From the NCBI GenBank assembly GCA_024709425.1, contig JANJWS010000008.1, forward strand, positions 1 through 35,073: a stretch of DNA of 35,073 bases. Direction: 5' to 3'. The stretch comes from Thiobacillus sp. GTDB lineage: Bacteria > Pseudomonadota > Gammaproteobacteria > Burkholderiales > Thiobacillaceae. Both the position numbers and the translations under genes were made by a program. Within the stretch, counting starts at the first letter, position 1; the number at the start of each line of letters is the position of its first letter. Shown here piece by piece: positions 1-6,632 of this stretch. The notes under the pieces were generated by a model. It had not been told where the DNA came from. It searched no databases and saw only the letters and a program-made list of their open reading frames with translations.

Positions 1-1194
1 TTTGTCTGGCGCTTCGTGAACGTGATCGCACGCGCGCGCACCACCCTCGGTTACCGTCCGGATTACCGCATGATTTATGAGGATGCGGTCAATATCGATG
101 CCTTGGCGCTGGAATACTTACGCTTCTGGCTTGACCGGGAGCAGCCTGGCTGGAATGAGGCGGTTGATGCCATCGAGATGGATAAGACCCAGATTCAGCA
201 GGCAATGAAATCGGGACGGACGATGGATGCCATGAAAATCCTGCTGTTCGTCCGCGAGAATAATCTGCATGACCCGATCGCGGACGGCCTGGCATCCATC
301 CTGTCGAACGACCGCAGTTATTTCGAGAAACTGGTGTCCAGTCTCTATCCCTTGCTGGAAAAGCTCACCACCGGCAAAACCGCGCAGATACTGTCTCCGC
401 AGTACGACGACCCGACTGATCCAAGGCCGATCTTCGACTGGATGAGCATCATCGAACGCGGCGCCGTGGTCTATGTCGGGCTCGATTCGCTCTCTGATTA
501 CGAAGTGGCCGGCGCAGTCGGCAACGCCATGTTCGCCGACCTGACCTCGATCGCCGGTCAGACCTACAAGTTCGAGCAGGGCTACGGGCTGTCCACGGCC
601 ATCCCCAAGCGCAAACTGTCCATCCATGCAGACGAGTTCAACGAGTTGATCGGCGACGAATTCATCCCGCTGCTGAACAAGGCCGGTGGTGCGGGATTCC
701 AAGTTGCGGTCTATACCCAGACCTGGGCCGACGTGGAGGCCCGCATTGGCAACAAGGCGAAGGCATCCCAGATTGGCGGCAACCTCAATACCCTGATCAT
801 GCTAAGGGTCAAGAACAAGGAAACCGCCGAAATTCTCACCGACCAGCTCCCGGATGTGCAACTGGTCACCTCGATTCAGGCCAGTGCTGCCACGGACAGT
901 TCAGATGATCGTGAGGTGTTGTCTTTCACCACACGGAACGAAGATCGGATCAGCACCCAGGAAGCCCCCATGTTGTCGCCGGCTGATCTGGTGCAGTTGC
1001 CCAAGGGGCAGGCTTTTGCGCTTATCGAAGGCGGCCAGCTCCACAAAATCAGACTTCCTCTGTTCGACCCCGACGAAGCGCACCCCATTCCTGCATCGTT
1101 GGAAGACATTGCCACGAGCATGCGTCAGAAATATGACACGCACGGCACCGAGACGGAAAATCTGGTCGTTGAAGGGAAGGGCAGTGGCTTCTAG
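1..1194 (+). CDS. traD: Conjugative coupling protein TraD (SXT/ICE type), 3' part
   Basis: The reading frame is open from the first base, so the 5' part, including the Walker A region, lies outside the window; about 397 codons are visible. The protein resembles the C-terminal half of the VirD4/TraD coupling ATPases of SXT/TOL-type integrative elements, which hand the relaxase-DNA complex to a type IV secretion channel at the inner membrane. A Walker B-like stretch (LSIHADEFNEL) is followed by a motor-domain segment with QVAVYTQTWADVEARIG and a sensor-like GGNLNTLIML. The C-terminal tail, with a QLPKGQAFALIEGG segment, fits this subfamily. It overlaps the next gene by 11 nt, and TraD followed by a TIGR03747 protein is the usual order in ICE clusters. 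The family call is from recognition of motifs; I rate it as firm. Confidence 0.85.
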   Translation, partial: FVWRFVNVIARARTTLGYRPDYRMIYEDAVNIDALALEYLRFWLDREQPGWNEAVDAIEMDKTQIQQAMKSGRTMDAMKILLFVRENNLHDPIADGLASILSNDRSYFEKLVSSLYPLLEKLTTGKTAQILSPQYDDPTDPRPIFDWMSIIERGAVVYVGLDSLSDYEVAGAVGNAMFADLTSIAGQTYKFEQGYGLSTAIPKRKLSIHADEFNELIGDEFIPLLNKAGGAGFQVAVYTQTWADVEARIGNKAKASQIGGNLNTLIMLRVKNKETAEILTDQLPDVQLVTSIQASAATDSSDDREVLSFTTRNEDRISTQEAPMLSPADLVQLPKGQAFALIEGGQLHKIRLPLFDPDEAHPIPASLEDIATSMRQKYDTHGTETENLVVEGKGSGF

Positions 1195-1909
1195 GAGTTC
1201 CGGTCTCTATGACAGCAATGTGGCAGTTGCCTTTCTGTGGCCATTGAAATGGCTTTTTGGGACGCTATTGCTATATGTCATGCTTGGGCTCATCGCCCTC
1301 ACCGCGTCTTTCCTGTTTGCCAAATATCAATGGCTGGATCCTGTGCAAGCTGCCGACGCTTTGTTCCAGTCGGAAACCGCACGCGTCAAAGAGCTCGTAA
1401 GGCCTGGAAGCCACGCCGCCGGCCTTTCCACACTTACCGAGCAGACCCAACGGTGGACTTACTGGCTTTTTTTCAAGGCGACATCGCTCCATGAAGCCAC
1501 CTATGCCTATTTCTCCGGGTATCCGGTCAACGAGGTTGACCGGATGTACCTCAGCCAGTTCGTTGCGCGCAATGCACGGGAAATCTACCTGGCTATGAAC
1601 GTGATTCAGGTCTACGGGATCAGAATTGGCTTCGTACTTGCTGCGACCCCTTTGTTTTTCCTGTTGTATGTCTTGGCTGGCGTAGACGGCCTGACCGAGC
1701 GTTATATCCGCCGCGCGTGCGCAGGACGCGAGTCGGCGGATCTCCACAAAATTGGGCGCCTCGCGAAGCTGATGTTCTTCGCATCCGGGGTCACGCTATA
1801 TCTCTGCCTGCCGGTTGCAATGAGCCCGTTTTGGGTCATTGCACCCTTAGCTCTAGTTTTTGCGGTGTCCACACGGGTTCAGTGGCAATTTTACAAAAAA
1901 TATTTTTGA
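1184..1909 (+). CDS. ICE membrane protein, TIGR03747 (PFL_4697-like) family
   Basis: This 241-aa protein starts at a GTG at 1184 that lies 3 nt after a very strong purine-rich ribosome site (GAAGGGAAGG, 1171-1180) inside the end of traD, so the two are translationally coupled. Hydrophobic segments are visible near the N terminus (VAFLWPLKWLFGTLLLYVMLGL), in the middle (IGFVLAATPLFFLLYVLAG) and in two closely spaced C-terminal spans. Between them are the charged loop RYIRRACAGRESADLHKIG and the end QWQFYKKYF. This arrangement, and the position directly after traD, match the integrating conjugative element membrane protein family TIGR03747. Its exact role in conjugation is not known. The genes that normally follow it in such elements (RAQPRD, TIGR03758, TIGR03745 and so on) are not present. 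Confidence 0.8.
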   Translation: MASRSSGLYDSNVAVAFLWPLKWLFGTLLLYVMLGLIALTASFLFAKYQWLDPVQAADALFQSETARVKELVRPGSHAAGLSTLTEQTQRWTYWLFFKATSLHEATYAYFSGYPVNEVDRMYLSQFVARNAREIYLAMNVIQVYGIRIGFVLAATPLFFLLYVLAGVDGLTERYIRRACAGRESADLHKIGRLAKLMFFASGVTLYLCLPVAMSPFWVIAPLALVFAVSTRVQWQFYKKYF

Positions 1910-2011
1910 GAGGATCGGCGTGAATGTTGACAACTCGTAATAATTTGTGTCTGATGATGACCTAGTAGGGTCAGGGATGTGGCCAGACGAGTCTACTTGA
2001 GCAATGCGAAC

Positions 2012-2027
2012 GCCCCTTAGGGGCTTT
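2012..2027 (+). terminator. Rho-independent terminator after the ICE genes
   Basis: GCCCC-TTA-GGGGC forms a five-base-pair GC stem with a three-base loop followed by TTT. It lies about 100 nt after the stop of the TIGR03747-like gene and would end the traD transcript. The stem is short and the T run is weak. Confidence 0.5.
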
Positions 2028-2048
2028 ATCAAGACCCGATAATATGCA

Positions 2049-2064
2049 CATAATGTATATTATG
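2049..2064. repeat. AT-rich inverted repeat in the ICE/chromosome spacer
   Basis: CATAAT-GTAT-ATTATG is a perfect six-base inverted repeat inside an AT-rich patch (about 2038-2095) that contrasts with the GC-rich surroundings. The rest of 1910-2156 has no credible gene. The patch could be an operator or a leftover of the mobile element; nothing in the sequence decides this. Confidence 0.35.
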
Positions 2065-2156
2065 TTAAATCCTATAAAACTTATTCAAGCCGTAGGTACT
2101 TGTGGAAAACAAGCGGGTCTCACCCCGCCTGCTCCACAAATGCGAAACCGAACCGC

Positions 2157-2873
2157 TCAGCGCGTCTTCCGACGGCGCAGAGCGCCCAAGCCGGCAAGGC
2201 CAATTCCGAGCAACGCCAGCGACGCCGGCTCCGGTACGACAACGGGAGGCTTATCGGGGTTTTCGCCCGGATTGCCTAGGTAGAAACTGTCGATTCCGAG
2301 GTCGGCTCTGAGACCATCGGTGTCGCTCATCGCGCTTACGGTCAGCGACTGTATCGTCGACGTTGCCGTGAACAGCATGGTTTGCCATTCCCAGCCGTTG
2401 AACACTCCGAAGTCAGGAATGGCCATGACGGCGGAATCGTGGGACTCGCTGCCGAACGTAATCCGCCAGTAGCCACCCGTCTGCGACCAGTCGCTGCGAG
2501 AGATGCTCTGTTCAAAGGAGATCTCATACACCTGACCAATAACGAGACCATCGAGCGCAAGCTGCTGCGCGCTTTCCGTCCAGCTCGGTTGCATGCCAAT
2601 ACCGTGCAGGAAGTCTCCGCCGGTACTGCTTGGCGCCCAGGTGTAATTCGCGAAATCCGTGTCTCCGCTGAAGGTATCAGGGGTGCCGCCCGTAGTCGTC
2701 CATCCCGGAGGGACGTCGCTATTATGCCAATTGGTGTCTCCCGCATAACCTTCAAATCCACCATTGGCGAATGACAGCAAGGTCGCATTGGCTTGGCTGG
2801 ATATCGCCAATACTGCAGCGACAATTGCGGTCTTCGCGACCCGGGCAGGAATTCGGGATAAATCGTGGTCCAT
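2157..2873 (-). CDS. PEP-CTERM sorting-domain protein
   Basis: This 238-aa exported protein starts at the ATG at 2873, preceded by a clear AAAGGAGA site 7 nt upstream; the longer frame further upstream has no such site. The N terminus carries a signal peptide (hydrophobic VAKTAIVAAVLAISSQANA, cleavage likely after ANA). The mature part begins LLSFANGGFEG, a start common in PEP-CTERM proteins with a carbohydrate-binding-like beta domain. The C terminus has the full tripartite sorting signal: VPEPAS, a hydrophobic helix (LALLGIGLAGLGAL) and the basic tail RRRKTR. In this family, exosortase recognises the PEP motif and the protein is exported to the envelope or extracellular polysaccharide matrix. 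No exosortase or polysaccharide genes are in the window, so it must depend on a system elsewhere in the genome. Confidence 0.9.
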   Translation of the reverse strand: MDHDLSRIPARVAKTAIVAAVLAISSQANATLLSFANGGFEGYAGDTNWHNSDVPPGWTTTGGTPDTFSGDTDFANYTWAPSSTGGDFLHGIGMQPSWTESAQQLALDGLVIGQVYEISFEQSISRSDWSQTGGYWRITFGSESHDSAVMAIPDFGVFNGWEWQTMLFTATSTIQSLTVSAMSDTDGLRADLGIDSFYLGNPGENPDKPPVVVPEPASLALLGIGLAGLGALRRRKTR

Positions 2874-2976
2874 TGCAGTTCTCCTTTGGAAATGGGAAGG
2901 CACGCAAACGGGGGGGTCGGCCAAGACCAGGGCCCACACATTGCGCGGCTGCCCCCATCCTTGTAATGGGCAACAA

Positions 2977-2992
2977 AGCATAAAATGTGCCA
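2977..2992 (-). promoter_or_regulatory. Candidate sigma-54 (-24/-12) promoter of the PEP-CTERM gene
   Basis: On the minus strand the sequence TGGCAC-ATTTT-ATGCT fits the sigma-54 consensus TGGCAC-N5-TTGCW at all but one position, with the required GG-N10-GC spacing. It lies about 105 nt upstream of the ATG. Just upstream are short dyads (CAAGCGCTTG at 3026-3035, CTTGCAAG at 3032-3039, AAGCTT at 3014-3019) that could bind an enhancer-binding protein. PEP-CTERM genes in related bacteria are known to be controlled by PrsK/PrsR with RpoN, which fits. Confidence 0.5.
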
Positions 2993-3147
2993 TGTCAAGG
3001 TGTGGCGGACATCAAGCTTCAATATCAAGCGCTTGCAAGTGTGCCGCGGTGTGCACGTCAGGGCTCAAGGGGTCGGGTGTAAATTATCTCGACACGCCGT
3101 TCGCGTGCGTGCTGGCCCTCCAAGCCCGGTACCACGGCGCCGTCCGC

Positions 3148-4344
3148 TCAGGCCACAGATCCCGTCCGCAGCAGGCGGCGCTCGATCCCGATGACGGCGA
3201 TCAGCGCGGCCACAAGCAAGGGCAACACGGCGAGATTGAGCGAGGCCCAGCCGAAACGGTCGTAGAGCCAGCCCGCCGAGAGCGTGGCGACGGCCACGAG
3301 GCCGAAGATTGCGAATTCGTTCACTGCTTGCACTTTCAGCTGTTCGGCGGGACGGTAGGCCTGGGTGAGCAAGGCGGTGCCGCCGATGAAAGCAAAATTC
3401 CAGCCCACGCCAAGGAATACCAGCGCCGACAGGAAATGCAGGAACGCGCTGCCGGACAGGGCCAGCCCGACCTGGCCGATCAGCAGTACGAAGCCGATCT
3501 GCATGATACGCGGCGCGCCATAGCGCTTGATGAGCGTCCCCGTGACGAAGGACGGCGCGAACATGCCGACGACATGCCACTGGATCACCGGGGTGACGTT
3601 CGATTCCGGCAGGCCGCAGCCGAGGATCGCGAGCGGCGTCGCCGTCATCACCATGATCATGACGGCATAGCCGACGGCGGCGCCGAAAATGGAAACGCGC
3701 AGGGCGGGCTGACCAAGAATCTCGCGCAGCGGCCGCGCGCTGCCGCCCTGCCCTACATCGACCCGCGGCAGACGCAGACGGGATAGCACCAGCAGGGCGG
3801 CAAGGCTCAATGCGCCCTGCGCCAGATACGACCCCAGAAAAATCTGTCCGCCGATCCAGTCGCGTCCCCACACCGCGAGTTGCGGCCCGACGAATGCGGC
3901 GACCACGCCGCCGGCGACGACCAGCGAAATCGCGCGGCTGGCCTCCCCTGCCCCGGCGGCCTCGACCGCGGCGAAGCGGTAATAGTTGGCGAACCCCTGA
4001 TAGCTGCCGAGCAGGAAGTGGCCGACGACGAACGTGCCGAAGCTGCTCTCGTAGAGAGCCAGCGCGCACAGCGCGCTCCCGGCAACACCGAGCAGGGCGC
4101 CCAGCAGGAACCCCGGGCGCCGCCCGCGCCGGCGCATGAATGCGGAGGCCGGCAGCGAGGCGATGGCGGTGCCGATCACCATCGCGGCGACGGGCAGCGT
4201 GGCAAGGCCCCTGTCCGGCGCAAGCATGGCCCCCAGAATCGCTGCCAGCGCCATCGCAAGAACGATGGCGGACAGCATGAGGGCCTGGCTCAGCGCCAGT
4301 GTCAGCACGTTGCCGCGCGAGGATGCGGTCGTGTCGGCGGTCAT
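3148..4344 (-). CDS. Major facilitator superfamily transporter
   Basis: This 398-aa inner-membrane protein has about twelve hydrophobic segments in two halves. The cytoplasmic loop between helices 2 and 3 carries the MFS signature remnant FMRRRGRRPGF, and the second half has a matching KRYGAPR loop. A central basic loop (LSRLRLPRVDVGQGG) separates the halves. The length is normal for a drug- or metabolite-type MFS carrier, but the substrate cannot be read from the sequence. It is the last gene of the run that includes the ArsR-rhodanese, rhodanese and TauE-type genes, about 230 nt after the exporter, so export of a sulfur compound is possible but unproven. The start at 4344 has only a weak ribosome site. 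Confidence 0.8.
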   Translation of the reverse strand: MTADTTASSRGNVLTLALSQALMLSAIVLAMALAAILGAMLAPDRGLATLPVAAMVIGTAIASLPASAFMRRRGRRPGFLLGALLGVAGSALCALALYESSFGTFVVGHFLLGSYQGFANYYRFAAVEAAGAGEASRAISLVVAGGVVAAFVGPQLAVWGRDWIGGQIFLGSYLAQGALSLAALLVLSRLRLPRVDVGQGGSARPLREILGQPALRVSIFGAAVGYAVMIMVMTATPLAILGCGLPESNVTPVIQWHVVGMFAPSFVTGTLIKRYGAPRIMQIGFVLLIGQVGLALSGSAFLHFLSALVFLGVGWNFAFIGGTALLTQAYRPAEQLKVQAVNEFAIFGLVAVATLSAGWLYDRFGWASLNLAVLPLLVAALIAVIGIERRLLRTGSVA

Positions 4345-4386
4345 CGGGCGGCGCCTGCACGGCGGGCAATGGGGGATGAAAACATG

Positions 4387-4512
4387 TCAGAAGGTGAGGT
4401 TCATGTCGGCCGGGATGACGACGTCCTTGTAGTAATGCGCGGGGTCGGCGATCTTCGCGCCGTCGATGGGTCGCGCTCGCTCACGCCCGGCATCGCTCAT
4501 CATGGAAAACAT
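4387..4512 (-). pseudogene. Short unrecognised ORF, possible gene remnant
   Basis: Between the exporter and the MFS gene a 41-codon frame reads on the minus strand from an ATG at 4512. The frame is open back to the exporter stop, without a good ribosome site. It ends with AHYYKDVVIPADMNLTF, which looks like the C terminus of a real protein rather than random sequence; I could not assign it to a family. It may be a tail left by a deletion, or a genuine small protein starting at one of the two methionines (4512 or 4500). Confidence 0.3.
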
Positions 4513-4571
4513 GATGGAGACGTTCTTGCAGGCGCTCAGGCTGTCCCTTTCCGAAGTCTGACCTGCTCACT

Positions 4572-5369
4572 CTACCCGCCCATGCTGCTTTGCAGCAGGA
4601 TGTGGCTGGCGACGAACAGCAGGAACACGGCGAAGCCGCGCTTCAGGGCATCCTGCGAGAAACGGTGGGCGATCCGCGTGCCGATGAAGCTGGCGACCAC
4701 GGTCACCGCGGTGAATCCGCCCATCAGCGCCCAGTCGATGGGCACCGCGCCCATGTAGCCCGCGAACCCCGCGTAGGATTTGGCGGCAACGATGGCGAGC
4801 GAGGTGCCCACGGCGATCTTCATGGGGATGCGCGAGAGTAGCACCAGGGCCGGCACGATGAGGAAGCCGCCGCCGACGCCGACAAAGCCGGTGAGGACGC
4901 CGACGCCGATACCGTGCAGCGCGATGTGCCCCATGCAGGGGGAAAACAGGCCGGTGCATGGCAGCGCCGCCACGTTGCCGGACACGTGCAGCGTGCTGCC
5001 GGCCCGAACGGCGACCCGCGCGGGCATCAGCATGCGCCAGGCGGCAGCGATCATCACCAAGGCGAACACGACGAGCTGGATGACGACTGGGGTCACCACG
5101 CCGAGGCGTGCCCCGGCGTAGGTGCCGGCCACACCGAACAGGCCGAATACCGAAGCCACCGACACGTCGACGTTGCCCCGCTTCCAGTTGTCCAGTGCGG
5201 CGATGGTGGCCGTCACCGCGACAATGCCCAGGCTCATGGCGATGGCGGACTTGGGCGCCACGTCGAGCAGGTAGAGCATGGCCGGGGTGGCGATGATCGA
5301 GCCGCCGCTGCCGAACAGGCCCAGCACGGTGCCGGTGGCGGTGCCGGCGAGAATCGAGAGAATATCCAT
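4572..5369 (-). CDS. TauE/SafE family sulfite exporter-like permease
   Basis: This 265-aa membrane protein starts at the ATG at 5369, with AAGG upstream and 17 nt after the rhodanese stop. It shows two related halves, each with the family's glycine-rich segment: LGLFGSGGSIIATPAMLYLL near the N terminus and LTGFVGVGGGFLIVPALVLL in the second half, followed by AVGTSLAIVA. About eight hydrophobic helices are visible. TauE/SafE proteins move sulfonates, sulfite or related anions across the inner membrane. Here the neighbours (two rhodanese-domain genes) point to export of a sulfur oxyanion made during sulfide or thiosulfate handling, but substrate and direction are inferred. A cysteine-bearing loop (ALPCTGLFSPCMGH) between the halves is unusual and might touch sulfur chemistry. 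Confidence 0.85.
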   Translation of the reverse strand: MDILSILAGTATGTVLGLFGSGGSIIATPAMLYLLDVAPKSAIAMSLGIVAVTATIAALDNWKRGNVDVSVASVFGLFGVAGTYAGARLGVVTPVVIQLVVFALVMIAAAWRMLMPARVAVRAGSTLHVSGNVAALPCTGLFSPCMGHIALHGIGVGVLTGFVGVGGGFLIVPALVLLSRIPMKIAVGTSLAIVAAKSYAGFAGYMGAVPIDWALMGGFTAVTVVASFIGTRIAHRFSQDALKRGFAVFLLFVASHILLQSSMGG

Positions 5370-5386
5370 GAGCCTTGCCCTGTGCC

Positions 5387-5842
5387 TCAGTGCGACGCCG
5401 GCTTGCTGGCGCGCTCGTGGGCCTCGAAGCCGCCTTTCTTCTTCCAGCCTTCGAGGCCGTCCTGCAGCACCTTCACGTTGTCGTAGCCGAGCACGCGCAG
5501 GGCAAACACCGCCTGTGCGGACAGCGAGCCGGAGTTGCAGTAGACCACCACCATGCGGTCTTTCGGCAGTTCGGCGCGCCGTGCCACCGCTTGCCGCCAT
5601 TCGATGTTCACCGCACCGGGAATGTGGTCCTTGCGGAACTGATCCGCGTCGCGGGCATCGACGACGAAAACCTTCTTCCAGTCGTCGCGCGGGATCTGCT
5701 CCGGCCAGATGAGGCTGCTGCTGTATTCGGCGAAGTCCAGGTAACCGGACAGCGCATCGACCAGCATGGGGTTGTCGTTTGCGTGAACCGGCGGGACGGT
5801 GAAGGCGAGCGCGGCGGCGAGGGAAACCAGGAGTCTGTTCAT
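5387..5842 (-). CDS. Periplasmic single-domain rhodanese
   Basis: This 151-aa protein has an N-terminal signal peptide (MNRLLVSLAAALAFTVPPVHA, cleavage before NDN), which places the enzyme in the periplasm. A rhodanese domain covers about residues 30-140: the FVVDARDADQFRKDHIPGAVNI segment, the active-site loop YCNSGSLSAQA with catalytic Cys102, and the terminal LQDGLEGWKKKGG. Rhodaneses carry sulfane sulfur as a cysteine persulfide and transfer it to thiols, cyanide or protein acceptors. The start has AAGG about 9 nt upstream. It lies 35 nt after the ArsR-rhodanese gene and 17 nt before the exporter gene, so the three are likely one transcript. The physiological acceptor is unknown. Confidence 0.9.
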   Translation of the reverse strand: MNRLLVSLAAALAFTVPPVHANDNPMLVDALSGYLDFAEYSSSLIWPEQIPRDDWKKVFVVDARDADQFRKDHIPGAVNIEWRQAVARRAELPKDRMVVVYCNSGSLSAQAVFALRVLGYDNVKVLQDGLEGWKKKGGFEAHERASKPASH

Positions 5843-5877
5843 GAGGGAACCTTGTCAGGTGGAAGAAAGGTGGCCGC

Positions 5878-6540
5878 TCAGGATTCGGCCAGGGGAAAAC
5901 CGTCAGCCTGCCATTCGGACGTGCCGTCGGAGATTTTTCGGGCGTGGAAGCCACGCTCCTTCAACATGGCCACGGCCTCGGCGGACATCATGCAGAAGGG
6001 CCCGCGGCAATACGCGACGATGTCCTTGTCCGCCGGCAGTTCGTCCAGCCGCTGCAGGAGCTCGTCGAGCGGCAGCGAGCGCGCAAACGGCAGATGGCCG
6101 CTGGTGTATTCGCCGGCGGGCCGCACGTCGATCACCACCACGTCGCCGCGTCGCGCCTTTTCCAGGAGCGAACGGCGCGTCTCGGTGTCGAGCTTTTCCG
6201 GTGCGGCGACGATCTGCTCCATCGCCACCCTGAGCTCGACCAGATGTTCCTCGGCCACCGTGCGCAGGTTCACCCACAGCGTGCTCACGTCGCTGCCGGA
6301 AAGGCGATACGCGATGAAGCGTCCGTCGCGCCGCGTCTCGACCAGCCGCGCCGCCTTCAGCACCTTGAGGTGCGCGCTGGCGAGCTTGATGTCGATTTGC
6401 GCCTGCGCCGCCAGGATCTCGACGGTTTTCTCGCCCTGCGCGAGCAATTCCAGAAGTTCCAGCCGCTTCGGGCTGGAAACCGCCTTGCCGATTCGGGCGA
6501 CCTGCTCGTAGAGCAGATCCTTGGTGCGTTGTCCGTTCAT
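5878..6540 (-). CDS. ArsR-family regulator fused to a rhodanese domain
   Basis: This 220-aa protein combines an ArsR/SmtB winged helix (about residues 10-85; recognition helix around IKLASAHLKVLKAARLV, wing RRDGRFIAYRL) with a C-terminal rhodanese domain (about 120-218) holding the loop YCRGPFCMMSAEAV. The only cysteines are Cys178, at the rhodanese active site, and Cys183; the DNA-binding part has none, so metal-thiolate sensing in the classic ArsR way is unlikely. Fusions of this type are thought to sense sulfane sulfur or use it to control their own operon. I chose the ATG at 6540 because a good promoter ends just upstream, which leaves almost no leader and rules out the ATG at 6549. It heads the operon with the periplasmic rhodanese and exporter genes. 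Confidence 0.88.
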   Translation of the reverse strand: MNGQRTKDLLYEQVARIGKAVSSPKRLELLELLAQGEKTVEILAAQAQIDIKLASAHLKVLKAARLVETRRDGRFIAYRLSGSDVSTLWVNLRTVAEEHLVELRVAMEQIVAAPEKLDTETRRSLLEKARRGDVVVIDVRPAGEYTSGHLPFARSLPLDELLQRLDELPADKDIVAYCRGPFCMMSAEAVAMLKERGFHARKISDGTSEWQADGFPLAES

Positions 6541-6547
6541 GAGTCGC

Positions 6548-6576
6548 ATATTCCAACGATTCTTGGAATGTGTCAA
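6548..6576 (-). promoter_or_regulatory. Sigma-70 promoter of the ArsR-rhodanese operon
   Basis: On the minus strand a perfect -35 TTGACA (6576-6571) is followed after exactly 17 nt by GAATAT (6553-6548) as -10. The predicted start of transcription, about 6541, falls next to the ATG at 6540, so the mRNA would be leaderless or nearly so. This agrees with the lack of a ribosome site. Confidence 0.6.
6550..6569. promoter_or_regulatory. Operator-like inverted repeat in the promoter spacer
   Basis: ATTCCAA-CGATTC-TTGGAAT is a perfect inverted repeat with 7-base arms lying between the -35 and -10 of the regulator gene, a standard place for ArsR-type autorepression. A second perfect dyad, TGTGTC-AACC-GACACA (6569-6584), abuts it and covers the -35. 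Binding by the ArsR-rhodanese protein is inferred. Confidence 0.6.
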
Positions 6577-6632
6577 CCGACACAAAACAACCAAACCTGC
6601 GCGGACTTTCCCTGCCCCCATCAAACCGTCAC

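Noticed and set aside
6570..6632. GTG at 6570 as the start of the pyruvate kinase gene
   Set aside because: The codon lies inside a perfect dyad and across the -35 region of the divergent promoter, with no ribosome site; the ATG at 6633 is preferred but not proven.
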